Of a DNA stretch of 64,000 nt, positions 40,864 through 49,832 are shown piece by piece. How positions within the stretch are numbered: the stretch's first letter is position 1; each line of letters starts with the position of its first letter. The stretch spans positions 186,001 through 250,000 of the forward strand of contig JAFDWS010000002.1 in the NCBI GenBank assembly GCA_018268375.1. The letters are read 5' to 3'. Source of the stretch: Armatimonadota bacterium (lineage in GTDB: Bacteria > Armatimonadota > Fimbriimonadia > Fimbriimonadales > Fimbriimonadaceae). The position numbers and the translations under genes are program-made. The notes under the pieces were generated by a model. It made no database searches. It saw only the letters and a list, made by a program, of their open reading frames with translations, and had not been told where the DNA came from.

Positions 40864-43623
40864 GTGGCCACAGACACCAGACTGCCCAGCCTGAACGGAC
40901 TCGCCAAGTCGGCGCAAACGGAAGAAGGCACAGAAGGCGCGGCACCGCCACAGGCACCGCGGCCGATGAGCGTGTTCGAGGCGCTTAAACAACGGCAACA
41001 GGCCGTCAAAGAAGACGCCCCCATCAAGCAAGTCGCGCCCGCCGTGCCGCTGCAGCCACAACGCCCAGAAACACCAAAGGCACCAACGCCCCAGGCACCG
41101 GTGCCGGCGCAAAAACCCACGAGCCTTGCAGACGCGCTCAAAAGCCTTAAGAAACCAGGCGCGGAACCAGTGCAACAACCAGCGGTCGAAAAACCAAAAC
41201 CGACCGGTCTGGCAGAAAGCTTGAAAAAGCACGTGGACGACAGCGCGCTCAAAGAGGCGCAAGAACTTCAAGAGTACACGGCGCACGTCGTGCCGTCTCC
41301 GGAAATGAAGTCCGGTGTCGAACGGGGCATCACCATCGTGACACGGCCGCCGGGAGGCGCGACCGCGACCAACTTTCCGACCGTGCCGGACGGGGCGTAC
41401 GACGAAGTCGGAGAACTGCAGGTGGAGAAACTGCCCGTGGTCGACTACTACACCGGACAAGAGATTTGGGCCGCCTTCGGGGACAAGACCGAACTACAAG
41501 GACTGCTGCAGGCCTCTGGCTTCAAACCTGTGTACGTGTACTTCATGCCGCCGCCTTCGAAGAAGACGCGTGCGCCACAGTGGAAATGGGCGCGCATGTA
41601 CGCCGCCAAGGACGCAAGGGCGAAAGACGCGTTCGAAAAGGCGTACCTCGACCCCAACGACCCCACGGCGCGCAAAGGGCGACAGTTACAAGAAGCCCTC
41701 GAGCAAAAGCAAGCCGAAGGCAAACGACAGCTGCAGAAATTCCAAGACTCTGTCTCAAGCCAGAACAAGGCGACAAAGGCGTACAGTGACGCTGGGTACG
41801 ACGAAGACAGCCACAGGGCGTCTTACGCGCACATCGCACGACGGCACACGGTAGTGCCTGTCCCTGACCATCCTGGCAAAAAACCGCTCGCGTTCAAACC
41901 GTACCAACTCGCGGCAGTGGACTTCCTCAACGACAGGCTCGGCGGTCCGGACGACGCCAAACCGGACGCAGAAAGAGGCGCGGTGCTCGCTGACTCGCCG
42001 GGCATCGGCAAGACCATGCCCGCCATCGGCGTCATCAACTCCAACCCGTCCATCAAGAAAGTGCTCATCGTGTGCCCCGCGGTCATGGTGCCAGTGTGGC
42101 AACGAGAACTCAAAAAATGGCTCGCGGGCGAACACGTCCGGGACAGTGTCACAAACCGGCTCAAAGTCAGCATCGGCAAGTACAAGAAAGGAGACCCGTT
42201 GCCAGACATCACAGTGCTCAGCTATGAAGCGCTGCGCAACGCGTCAGGAGACTTGGGAGACCCTAAACTCATCACCGGAGACCCGGAGGCCACCAAGGGC
42301 GCATGGGACTATGTGGTGCTCGACGAGTCGCACCGCGTCAAGGACGAGCACAGCGTGCAAGCGTGCGTCATCATGGGCGGAAAGCCGAAACGGCGCAAAA
42401 GCAACAACCCCATGCTGCCCGAAGTCCGCCTGCCGGGAGAAGACTCTGCCGTGGAATACCCAGGCATCCCTAGCAAGCGACGGCTGCTCATCACCGGTAC
42501 GCCGATTCCATCGTACGCATGGGAGCTGTACGCCAACCTGCACTTCGTCCGACCGGACATTTTTGACGACGAAGACGAGTTCCTGTACCAGTTCGCCGTC
42601 ATGAAGGCGTTCCACACCACGGTGTGGAAGAAAGACCGCCACACGGGCGCGCCAGAGCTGCACCGCACGTTCATAACGAAACCGATTCGGCCGCAAAACC
42701 TGACGCTGCTCAACCGCATGCTCTTCGGAGGCGGGACGTACCATAAAGCCGGCAAGTCGAAACACTTTCAAGGCATCATCATGAGGCGGATACACTCCGA
42801 CCTGCAAGGCAGGCCGGAACTTGGTGACAGCTTCAACCTGCCACCAAGGCCTAAGCCGAAATACCTTAAAGTCGACCTGCCGGACGAAGAGTACAGCGGT
42901 CTGGACGCGCGCAGCCAAGAACTGCAAAAGCTTGAACAACGCATGGCAGAGGCGCGAGCGAGAGGAGCGTCGGACGACGAGCTCGCGTCGCTCGAGCACG
43001 AGTACGGGGAAAAGGTCAAGGTCGCCTTCCAAAGGGTGTCCAAAGTGCGCAAGGCCATCGGTCTCAAGAAAGCACCGGCCAACGCCAAGTACGCGGCACA
43101 CCAAGCTGCCGGCGAGAGCCAAGGCAGGGCGAACCAAGTGCTCGTCTTCGCTTATCACAAAGAGGTCATCGACAAACTGGCACAAGACATCCGGCGAGAG
43201 TTCACGGCAAGCGGGCATCCACAGTGGAAAGTCGCGGTCGTGTACGGCGCCACATCGGACAAGCAACGCGAGACGACGTTCCAGCAGTTCCAGTCCGACC
43301 CGGACGTCAGGGTCATCGTCGCGTCCTATAAGGTGCTAAAAGAAGGCATCACGCTGACGGCCGCCAACAAAGTGGTGCACGCTGAGCTGATGCCCAACCC
43401 GACCGATTATGAACAAGCGTACGCCAGGGCCTGGCGCAACACCCAGGACAGAGAAGTCGAAGAAACCTTCTCGCACCTGCCGCACTCGTTCGACCAACGC
43501 CTGTTCAACATCGCTTCAGGAAAAGACTCGGCCACTAAACGCATCTTGGACTACCGCTTGCCAGAACAGCCACAAAGAGCGGCGTCGACCCACTGGTGGC
43601 CTCAGTCGAACTCTTCGAGGTAG
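40864..43623 (+). CDS. SNF2/SWI2-family DNA-dependent ATPase (helicase-like)
   Basis: 919 residues from a GTG start with GAGG 8 nt upstream. The first 170 residues are Pro/Ala-rich and contain four spaced short helical motifs (LPSLNGLAKS, MSVFEALKQR, TSLADALKSL, TGLAESLKKH). The ATPase has motif I LADSPGIGKTMPAIGV, Ia VLIVCPAVMVPVW, II VVLDESHRVKDE, III RLLITGTPIPSY, IV VLVFAYHKEVI, V VIVASYKVLKEGITLTAA and VI QAYARAWRNTQDREV, all in order. It translocates on DNA to move or remodel protein-DNA complexes, for instance at forks or during packaging or recombination. Confidence 0.93.
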   Translation: MATDTRLPSLNGLAKSAQTEEGTEGAAPPQAPRPMSVFEALKQRQQAVKEDAPIKQVAPAVPLQPQRPETPKAPTPQAPVPAQKPTSLADALKSLKKPGAEPVQQPAVEKPKPTGLAESLKKHVDDSALKEAQELQEYTAHVVPSPEMKSGVERGITIVTRPPGGATATNFPTVPDGAYDEVGELQVEKLPVVDYYTGQEIWAAFGDKTELQGLLQASGFKPVYVYFMPPPSKKTRAPQWKWARMYAAKDARAKDAFEKAYLDPNDPTARKGRQLQEALEQKQAEGKRQLQKFQDSVSSQNKATKAYSDAGYDEDSHRASYAHIARRHTVVPVPDHPGKKPLAFKPYQLAAVDFLNDRLGGPDDAKPDAERGAVLADSPGIGKTMPAIGVINSNPSIKKVLIVCPAVMVPVWQRELKKWLAGEHVRDSVTNRLKVSIGKYKKGDPLPDITVLSYEALRNASGDLGDPKLITGDPEATKGAWDYVVLDESHRVKDEHSVQACVIMGGKPKRRKSNNPMLPEVRLPGEDSAVEYPGIPSKRRLLITGTPIPSYAWELYANLHFVRPDIFDDEDEFLYQFAVMKAFHTTVWKKDRHTGAPELHRTFITKPIRPQNLTLLNRMLFGGGTYHKAGKSKHFQGIIMRRIHSDLQGRPELGDSFNLPPRPKPKYLKVDLPDEEYSGLDARSQELQKLEQRMAEARARGASDDELASLEHEYGEKVKVAFQRVSKVRKAIGLKKAPANAKYAAHQAAGESQGRANQVLVFAYHKEVIDKLAQDIRREFTASGHPQWKVAVVYGATSDKQRETTFQQFQSDPDVRVIVASYKVLKEGITLTAANKVVHAELMPNPTDYEQAYARAWRNTQDREVEETFSHLPHSFDQRLFNIASGKDSATKRILDYRLPEQPQRAASTHWWPQSNSSR

Positions 43624-43922
43624 TCGTCTATCCTAGAGACCTTTTTCGCATCAAAGGCGCGGAAAAAGTACACAAAACCCTCGTCTGTCTCCTCTAGGAG
43701 CTGCCATATGTTCGGCGGAAAACAGACCTCGCCCACTTCGACCCGTAATGGTGCTTCGTCCACAGGTTCCTTCAGGCGCACTCGGCCGCGAGCCGGCCAG
43801 CCAAAGCCTGGCTCCGTCATGACGACAACGGTACCAAGAACGTTCGAAGAACCCTTCCGCACCACAGTACAAGACTGTCCGGTGTAGCTTCCAGACTCCT
43901 TAGGACCTGGAGCGTCAGACAA
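43602..43922 (-). CDS. hypothetical protein, accessory array
   Basis: 106 residues from TTG, chosen because GGAGG lies 6 nt upstream and the codon overlaps the previous gene's end. Gly/Pro/Val-rich beta-type protein (SGSYTGQSCTVVRKGSSNVL) with an acidic C-terminus. Last gene of a 15-gene leftward array; it overlaps the SNF2 3' end by 22 nt. Confidence 0.6.
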   Translation of the reverse strand: MSDAPGPKESGSYTGQSCTVVRKGSSNVLGTVVVMTEPGFGWPARGRVRLKEPVDEAPLRVEVGEVCFPPNIWQLLEETDEGFVYFFRAFDAKKVSRIDDYLEEFD

Positions 43923-44262
43923 ACCAGGCCTCCAGACAACAATCAAGTGTGGACTGTCTCTTGGGCGGTTCCGGTCGTTGCCGTCTCCAAAAATCGGCGG
44001 CCTCAGACCATGTGTACTTTCGTCCACCGTGGACGAACGACACACCGTCTAGAACCTCCATCCACGCGCAGTCTGGGTGTTCAAGGTGCAACATCCGTAT
44101 GACAACCTGCTTCTGCGCGCGCCAAGCAAGGTCCCACGTCGTCGCAGCCGAGTTCCCAGTGCCTAAAGAACCGGCGTCCAACGCACTAACGTGGTACTTC
44201 CTTTTTACCCGCTGGCACTTGGCGGACGGATAGAACAGACGGAGTTTGTCTTTCGAAGTCAT
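43915..44262 (-). CDS. hypothetical protein, paralogue of the next gene upstream
   Basis: 115 residues from MTSKDKLRLFYPSAKCQR. This start aligns with the start of the neighbour (MLTVKEKCQLFCPKARC): both share K(D/E)K-x-x-LF-x-P-x-A-(K/R)C and a W-rich centre, so they are likely tandem duplicates. An ATG 17 codons upstream overlaps a TATAAT box and is less likely. Function unknown. Confidence 0.6.
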   Translation of the reverse strand: MTSKDKLRLFYPSAKCQRVKRKYHVSALDAGSLGTGNSAATTWDLAWRAQKQVVIRMLHLEHPDCAWMEVLDGVSFVHGGRKYTWSEAADFWRRQRPEPPKRQSTLDCCLEAWFV

Positions 44263-44311
44263 TTTCGCATTCGACGAGCGGGCGGCAGTCCGTCTTTCTA
44301 GGTGGTTTTTC

Positions 44312-44340
44312 ATTATATCACAGAGTGATATAGTAGTCCA
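44312..44340 (-). promoter_or_regulatory. internal promoter in the accessory array
   Basis: TGGACT, 17 nt, TATAAT on the minus strand, overlapping the end of the 44318 gene. Transcription would begin just downstream of the first ATG and give a leader ending at the ATG at 44262. Confidence 0.5.
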
Positions 44341-44647
44341 GGAACGACACAGGCCGTTGTGACCAGTGCCACCAGACCTCCACGTCTTTCCACGAGAGGT
44401 ATACGTACAGACCGGGGATTTTGACACCATGGGTCGTCTCGACAGGCCTGGTGCCGTATTGCTGACGCAAGCACTCGAACGCTTCTTGTTTGAGTTTGTC
44501 CCACGCGGCGCACCATGCGTGTGCGGCAGAGCAGTGCACTGTGACCGGAATTCGTTTGTCACCCAGGATTTGATGGATGCCAGGGGCTCGGCGCACGCAC
44601 CTCGCCTTCGGACAGAACAATTGGCACTTCTCTTTGACCGTGAGCAT
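44318..44647 (-). CDS. hypothetical protein, tandem paralogue
   Basis: 109 residues, MLTVKEKCQLFCPKARCVRR..., with Trp-rich C-terminus (YLSWKDVEVWWHWSQR). Similar at the start to the downstream neighbour. It begins 4 nt after the stop of the preceding gene; no Shine-Dalgarno. Six cysteines, no clear metal site. Confidence 0.6.
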   Translation of the reverse strand: MLTVKEKCQLFCPKARCVRRAPGIHQILGDKRIPVTVHCSAAHAWCAAWDKLKQEAFECLRQQYGTRPVETTHGVKIPGLYVYLSWKDVEVWWHWSQRPVSFLDYYITL

Positions 44648-44651
44648 GTGG

Positions 44652-45077
44652 TCACGATGTTACCACCGAGTCCAAAAGTGAATCAAGCAGCGAGACCCCG
44701 GTGCCTCGCAACGGGTACAACTCTAGCTCTAATGTCTCTGGCGTGCTCGTGTAGTCAGAGCTCCAGGCACCCAAGGCGTAATGACGGACGAAGTCTTTTC
44801 TCCCTGGTGCCGACAACGAGACGTAAGACGTGCCTTCGACAGGCTTGCCATGGACTGTCTCAAAATCTTCAGTGTCGATAGCGTGCACGTAACTGACGTG
44901 GCTGCGTCCTTGGACAAGCGCCACTTTTAGCCGGCGCAGCCAACCTCGGTGGTACACAGTGTCCACCACTTCTGACGAAGGGTACACAAGCCACTCTCCA
45001 CCCTCGCCACGCGTGCGCCACACACGTACGTCCACGTACTGGTTGTCCCTTACCCAAAAATCGACGAACTGGTACAC
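44652..45077 (-). CDS. hypothetical protein, accessory array
   Basis: 141 residues from GTG, overlapping the previous gene by 28 nt. Beta-rich (YVDVRVWRTRGEGGEWLVYP, GTSYVSLSAPGRKDF) with Leu/Glu-rich C-terminus. No family is recognised. Confidence 0.55.
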   Translation of the reverse strand: MYQFVDFWVRDNQYVDVRVWRTRGEGGEWLVYPSSEVVDTVYHRGWLRRLKVALVQGRSHVSYVHAIDTEDFETVHGKPVEGTSYVSLSAPGRKDFVRHYALGAWSSDYTSTPETLELELYPLRGTGVSLLDSLLDSVVTS

Positions 45078-45454
45078 TCAACGGAGTTATCGCTCCGCTG
45101 GTCTTCCAACCACGCGTCTAACGAAGATTTTTTCACCCGTTTGACGAGCGAGCCCTTGGTCTCAAGCTCTAAGTCGTATATGCACCGGTCTTCAGGCGCG
45201 TTGCGACCGAACACTTTTTCAGCGTCTTTGTCGCGCGCGACACGACGGTAGGACAACACTGGGTAGTACACGCGGTTGAACTCTACGACGCCAGTGGACA
45301 ACATTTCAAGGATGTACTCCTCGTTGTGCGCCCGGAAAGACACACGCGGTCGGTGGGCGTCCTTGCCCGCGCCTTTTCGCACGAGCCAGACTTTGGCCTT
45401 GCCCATATGGGTGTGGCACCTGGGTTTTGCGCCTGGCACTCCGCGGTTCAACAT
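45050..45454 (-). CDS. hypothetical protein, accessory array
   Basis: 134 residues from the ATG that overlaps the previous gene by 7 nt. A second possible start is MGKAKVWLVRKGAGKD (45406), which looks more like the true N-terminus, with AGGTG upstream. Basic protein (YRRVARDKDAEKVF, GSLVKRVKKSS). Function unknown. Confidence 0.55.
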   Translation of the reverse strand: MLNRGVPGAKPRCHTHMGKAKVWLVRKGAGKDAHRPRVSFRAHNEEYILEMLSTGVVEFNRVYYPVLSYRRVARDKDAEKVFGRNAPEDRCIYDLELETKGSLVKRVKKSSLDAWLEDQRSDNSVECTSSSIFG

Positions 45455-45972
45455 TCTGCTAAAAACTGGTCGAGCGCAGAGCGGTCTTTGCCCAATTCTT
45501 CCATGGTGGTGCAACGGACAGGAGGAAACGCGAGGCTGCAATGCAAAGAGGATGTCTTTTTGTCGTGCCACAGGCTCCAAGAAATCTCCACACGGACGGG
45601 TTCAGGCAAGCGCATGCGTTCGACAATGGCCATTGGAGACATTGGGACGAACTCTTCTGGCACTGGTTCCGGCTCGGTGCTTTCTGTGGCGTTAAAACGG
45701 AACTGGCACTGCTCGTCGTCGCGACGCCAGAACTCTGTCAAAGTGTGCCAGCGGTCGAGGGAAGGAAAGTACACCGCGTTGCGGGTTCCGTCGTACGGTG
45801 AATAAGCCCATTCGCACTTGTAAAAAAACTCATGCAACGCGTCACCGTACCAAGAGGCGGTTTTGTGACTGGTGATTCCTCTTCCACGCAAACACAGCCT
45901 TAAGTCGCCCATGAACAACAGGAACTCGACTTCAGACCTGGCCTTCCATGGCCTGACTCGCCGGTAAGTCAC
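45448..45972 (-). CDS. hypothetical protein, accessory array
   Basis: 174 residues from GTG in a GTGA junction with the preceding gene; GGTGG upstream. Aromatic-rich (ASWYGDALHEFFYKCEWAYS), with DRWHTLTEFWRR similar in style to other array members (SEAADFWRRQ at 43915). No family is recognised. Confidence 0.55.
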   Translation of the reverse strand: MTYRRVRPWKARSEVEFLLFMGDLRLCLRGRGITSHKTASWYGDALHEFFYKCEWAYSPYDGTRNAVYFPSLDRWHTLTEFWRRDDEQCQFRFNATESTEPEPVPEEFVPMSPMAIVERMRLPEPVRVEISWSLWHDKKTSSLHCSLAFPPVRCTTMEELGKDRSALDQFLAEC

Positions 45973-46481
45973 TTGACACCCACCAGCGCAAGGTCGAGCG
46001 GAGTGACGTTCTTGGTGTGCCTGCCTTTGCTGTACACCGTCCATTCGGTCGTTTCTGTCATAGTGTTGAAGCGCAGGCTCAGTCCGTGTGGTTTTGGCGG
46101 TTCGACCAACTCTAGGAACCGTTCCAGGTCTAGTTCGACAAAGTCTTCTGCTTCACAGAGTGGCGCCCACTTGGCTGGTTTTATGTAGTCTAAGTACACC
46201 ATGACGCACTTGTGCCCCCAGCTTTTGCCGGACAGGTAGAACCCGGTGTGCACATACCACTTCTTGGCACCGGCCACGCACACTGAGTCTGGACAACCCG
46301 GTGCCGGGGCATATTCCAGTTTGCAACGGTCAAGGGTCACATAGACTTCGTCATAGTGCCAGCGGCATTTCGAATTTATGCGGCCCGACAATTTGAAGCA
46401 CGCCCCTAATTTGGCCACGAACACATAAAGCACTACGTCGGTGCCTAGTTTGACCGGTGCTTGTCGTCGCGGACTTGCCAT
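45969..46481 (-). CDS. hypothetical protein, accessory array
   Basis: 170 residues from MASPRRQAPVKLGTDVVL, with TAAGG 2-3 nt before the ATG. Beta-rich with several cysteines (LGACFKLSGRINSKCRWHYD). ELDLERFLELVEPP is a helical acidic segment. No family is recognised. Confidence 0.6.
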   Translation of the reverse strand: MASPRRQAPVKLGTDVVLYVFVAKLGACFKLSGRINSKCRWHYDEVYVTLDRCKLEYAPAPGCPDSVCVAGAKKWYVHTGFYLSGKSWGHKCVMVYLDYIKPAKWAPLCEAEDFVELDLERFLELVEPPKPHGLSLRFNTMTETTEWTVYSKGRHTKNVTPLDLALVGVK

Positions 46482-46485
46482 GGCC

Positions 46486-47025
46486 TTAAGGGTACCAGAT
46501 TTTGAGTTGTTCGTCCATGCCTCCGGTCGGCTGGCGTTCTGCAGCTTCCGACAGGCACACCCTGGCGGCCTTGTCGATATTTGGTTTAAGCAGCCAGTCG
46601 ACGCACATGTCACTGGCCCGGAGGATAAAAATACTGCCAAAAAACTTGTAGTCAGTGTGGCGCACCAGCCATCCGTGTTCAATGGGAATGTCTGCGTACA
46701 CTTGGGCAGCCTGTGTATACCGCCATTTCACGCGTTTTATCCACATTGGGCAGACCAGGGTCGTGTTCGTACTGAACAAGTCCCACTTTAAGTCTTTGGA
46801 CTCTTGCTCCACCCAGTGTTGCACCATGCCGGTCATTGCGTCAGACCATACTTGTTCGGCAAGTTCGTGCGGGCTTCTGCTACAAGCAATGTTGTGAGCA
46901 CCGGGCTGATTGTGAAGCTCGGGAGTGTGCCAGACCCGGAAGAGGCCTAAACGGTCTACCGCTTCAAAAGACTTGGTAAAGGACTCGACCTCTGGCGGGC
47001 GACTGGGAGGGTCGAAGACGCTCAC
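46486..47025 (-). CDS. hypothetical protein, accessory array
   Basis: 179 residues from GTG (GTGA junction) with a strong GGAGG immediately upstream, so the start is well supported. Trp/His-rich (AVDRLGLFRVWHTPELHNQP, CPMWIKRVKWRYTQAAQVYA). The layout of a helical N-part and a beta-rich C-part recurs in neighbours. Function unknown. Confidence 0.62.
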   Translation of the reverse strand: MSVFDPPSRPPEVESFTKSFEAVDRLGLFRVWHTPELHNQPGAHNIACSRSPHELAEQVWSDAMTGMVQHWVEQESKDLKWDLFSTNTTLVCPMWIKRVKWRYTQAAQVYADIPIEHGWLVRHTDYKFFGSIFILRASDMCVDWLLKPNIDKAARVCLSEAAERQPTGGMDEQLKIWYP

Positions 47026-47630
47026 GGCCCCTCCACAACAAAGTCCAGTGTGCTTTGTTGTGCTTCGGGGAAGCGCACACACACTACTTTTGTGGGGTCG
47101 AACTGCATGCTGACGCTCCAATCTACCGTAGCATCGTCGACGTCGTAGACCTTCAAATCGACCAGCGCGTCCTCGAAAGGGAACATGAACAACACCCTGC
47201 TTGGCAGACCGTTGTACTCGATGAACGTGAACGGTGTGTCGCTCGTCCTGCAATAGACCGAGGCCTTTGCGCGTTTGATTGCCTCTTGCGAGCCAAGACA
47301 GCGCATACCGAACATCTCGTGCTCGTAACCGAGCACCGTCTTTTCGTCGTATTGCTGTATTTCGCAGACCTCCAATTTGGTCACGAGCCAGTACAACGCG
47401 ACGAGAGACACTTTTGCGGCCAGGTCGGCATAGCCCTCGCCGTGTGTGCAAAAGTTTTCGTCCCTAGTCCTGTACATTTTGTCAAAACCACTGTCGTGCA
47501 ACATCCTGCTCCATTCCCTGATGCGGGCAAACTCACCGATGCCTTCGTGCGACAACAGTGCTCGAAACTCGTGGACGCGCTCTGACCAACCGACAACAGG
47601 CACCTTTTCTGTCACTGAGCCCCAGGTCAT
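47022..47630 (-). CDS. hypothetical protein, accessory array
   Basis: 202 residues from MTWGSVTEKVPVVG at an ATGA junction. It has a helical N-half and a C-half with RVLFMFPFEDALVDLKVYDV and TVDWSVSMQFDPTK, a pattern of 'readout' strands followed by a D-W-x-V strand also seen in the 47627 and 49833 genes. Probably part of a diverged paralogous set. Function unknown. Confidence 0.6.
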   Translation of the reverse strand: MTWGSVTEKVPVVGWSERVHEFRALLSHEGIGEFARIREWSRMLHDSGFDKMYRTRDENFCTHGEGYADLAAKVSLVALYWLVTKLEVCEIQQYDEKTVLGYEHEMFGMRCLGSQEAIKRAKASVYCRTSDTPFTFIEYNGLPSRVLFMFPFEDALVDLKVYDVDDATVDWSVSMQFDPTKVVCVRFPEAQQSTLDFVVEGP

Positions 47631-48157
47631 GCGAGTGCGGCGTCCAGACGGCTCACCAACGTCCTGGTGTCCAGGCACCAGGTGTCGTTTTCGAACAATG
47701 TCACGTGCCAGTCCAACACGACTTTCTTTTCCGAGTCCACGCCTAAGTCGTGCAGCACCAAGGCGCCTGGCGCCTCGTCTGCCTTGGCCAGCATGACACA
47801 GTGCTCTGGCACGTTTTTATGCACGACTATGCTCGAAGCAGGGAGTGTGGCGAACGCGAGCAAGCACGCCAACGTCGGTCGAGAACAAAGCACGCGTGGC
47901 GTGGGCATGGTGGACAGGCACTGGCTTAACTCTTCGCGGCCGAAAAGACGGTGGGGCGAGTTTTGCCAGGGGTGTTTGGCGACGTAGTCGTCGAGTGCGT
48001 ATTGCGAAGTCTTTCTACACACGGTCAAGATACTGTCGTGGAACGTGCGAAACCCTGAGAACCCCGAAGGCCACGGTCGTTCGTCGTACCCGACGCTCAA
48101 CAACTTCCCGACCGGCATTTCGGAGATGGCCCTGACGGCGAACTCAAGACTTTTCAT
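47627..48157 (-). CDS. hypothetical protein, accessory array
   Basis: 176 residues from MKSLEFAVRAISEMP (ATGA junction; AAGGTGG upstream). C-terminal VVLDWHVTLFENDTWCLDTR-TLVSRLDAALA resembles the end of the 51107 gene product (YAVDVRTLSDFTLDAALDRV), supporting common ancestry. Function unknown. Confidence 0.6.
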   Translation of the reverse strand: MKSLEFAVRAISEMPVGKLLSVGYDERPWPSGFSGFRTFHDSILTVCRKTSQYALDDYVAKHPWQNSPHRLFGREELSQCLSTMPTPRVLCSRPTLACLLAFATLPASSIVVHKNVPEHCVMLAKADEAPGALVLHDLGVDSEKKVVLDWHVTLFENDTWCLDTRTLVSRLDAALA

Positions 48158-49788
48158 TTTGTCACCACCACCTTTAGAGGCATGCACTGCTCTTTAATGT
48201 TCGAAGCGACGTTGTTGACGCCCAGACCGCCCGGCAGGACGACCGTGTGCTTGCCTTGGGCCTTTGCGGCGTCCAACACCTCTTTGTACGCATGGCGGCA
48301 GAAGCGTGTAAGCAACACCACGATGTCGGCACTGGGCACGTGGGGCAAAAGCTTGTTGAGGTTGGTCGTTTTGTCAGTCGTCGGCCAGTCCAACTCCTGC
48401 AGCTCTAAAGCGTCGACCAGGGACTTTTGTGCCAACGGGTCGGTGCGACCGCCCAAGAACAGCATTTTTTTACCGCGCGTGAACTCAATGACGCTTTCAA
48501 CGACCTCGGAAGGAGCCGGCTTCACCGACTCTCGTTTGGGTGCCGACACTTTGGCGAGCAAGGCGTCTTGTGCCAAATAGTCGACAAGGCGAAAGTACTG
48601 CCCCTTGCCTTCCCGCTTGGGCAACATTTCACGATAGGGGGCAAGCATCGCGCGCAGCGACTTGTCCGAAGGAGGCATCCCAAGCGACAACAGCCCGTTT
48701 ACGAGCCTCAGAAGCTCGCACGCGCCCGGTTTGTCCTCAAGCGCGGCCTTGAGCATGTCGAGGTGCTTTTCGCGCTCTGCGGCGGTCAGGACGGCCGTTT
48801 TTCCGTCTTCGAACAACTGGCCCAACTGCTTCGCGTCCAACGGGGCGAACTCGAAACGGCTTTTCTTGTACTGCACCTTGCCGGCGCTCATGGCCAAGTC
48901 GAGCGACTTTTTCAAAGCGTCTTGCTCTGGCTCGTACAAATCGAGCCGGTGCGTGACCGCCACTTTGACAAAGTGCGTGGCGGCACCCATGCACAGCACC
49001 GCGATGCGAGGGGCGTTGGCGTTGGCAAAATCGTCCGCTTCTAACGCGCACCACGTGCGCACAGCCTGTTGCAAGGCCGTGTAAGCGGCGGACAGGTCTG
49101 TCCAACCCTCGTACCCGACATGGGGCAAAGCCTCAAGCCCCTTCACGGGACCAAGGTCTTTCGCATGGGCGGTGTGCCACGCCGTCAACTCGCCGATGGC
49201 GTCGTCTACCCGCTTGACGCCCTCAAGACCGCCGGCAACGGCCTGCGAATGCGCTGCACGGGCGTCGGCGATGAGCACCTTGAACCCAAAGTAGGTGTCG
49301 GCGTCCACTGTCGCGAGCGAACACAGCTCTTGCGTGCGCTGTGTGACGGCACAGAACACGGACTCCATCTCTTCCTCGAGACGCTTGCGCACTGCGCTCT
49401 TGTCCGGGACGGGCTGGGTGGCAGGAGGCGCACCAGGACGCCTTGGCGGCCGGACTGGCGGCCCGGAAGGCTTTTTCTCAGGCTCAGGCGGTGCCGCTTC
49501 TTCTTGCTCTGGCTGCTTCACTGGCGTCGTCACTGCGGCAGTCTCTTCGACTGGCGCTGGCTCGACTGGCATGGCGGCAAGCGCGGTAGTGATTGCCTCT
49601 CGCTCCGCCACTAACGATTCGGCCCGGCGTGTCGCTTCTAACGCGACCTGAGGGTCTAGGTGCACGGCCAATGAAAGGATGGCACGCAGCGCGACAAGCC
49701 CAGTGTCAATTTGTTCCGTGCGCTCTTGTGCTTTTTGGACCAGTCCTGCCCTGGACTGCGACACAAACTCTAAAATATCGGAAGTCAT
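48154..49788 (-). CDS. large protein with C-terminal DUF2325-like domain
   Basis: 544 residues from MTSDILEFVSQSRAGLVQKA. Helical N-part (1-70), a long Pro/Glu-rich disordered linker (PVEPAPVEETAAV...KKPSGPPVRPPRRPG), a helical middle, and at the end KKMLFLGGRTDPLAQKSLVD ... SADIVVLLTRFCRHAYKEVL ... HTVVLPGGLGVNNVASNI, which has the strand and loop pattern of DUF2325 (a small Rossmann-like domain). It is the largest member of the array and has a 44-nt gap before it. Role unknown; a nucleotide or nucleic-acid binding role is possible. Confidence 0.65.
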   Translation of the reverse strand: MTSDILEFVSQSRAGLVQKAQERTEQIDTGLVALRAILSLAVHLDPQVALEATRRAESLVAEREAITTALAAMPVEPAPVEETAAVTTPVKQPEQEEAAPPEPEKKPSGPPVRPPRRPGAPPATQPVPDKSAVRKRLEEEMESVFCAVTQRTQELCSLATVDADTYFGFKVLIADARAAHSQAVAGGLEGVKRVDDAIGELTAWHTAHAKDLGPVKGLEALPHVGYEGWTDLSAAYTALQQAVRTWCALEADDFANANAPRIAVLCMGAATHFVKVAVTHRLDLYEPEQDALKKSLDLAMSAGKVQYKKSRFEFAPLDAKQLGQLFEDGKTAVLTAAEREKHLDMLKAALEDKPGACELLRLVNGLLSLGMPPSDKSLRAMLAPYREMLPKREGKGQYFRLVDYLAQDALLAKVSAPKRESVKPAPSEVVESVIEFTRGKKMLFLGGRTDPLAQKSLVDALELQELDWPTTDKTTNLNKLLPHVPSADIVVLLTRFCRHAYKEVLDAAKAQGKHTVVLPGGLGVNNVASNIKEQCMPLKVVVTK

Positions 49789-49832
49789 CCTGGCGAGGAT
49801 ACCACAACGCACAGGAGAAAAGTGCGACTGCG

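Noticed and set aside
42244..43266. Open frame of 340 codons on the minus strand
   Set aside because: Antisense to the SNF2 gene with all helicase motifs; no independent support.
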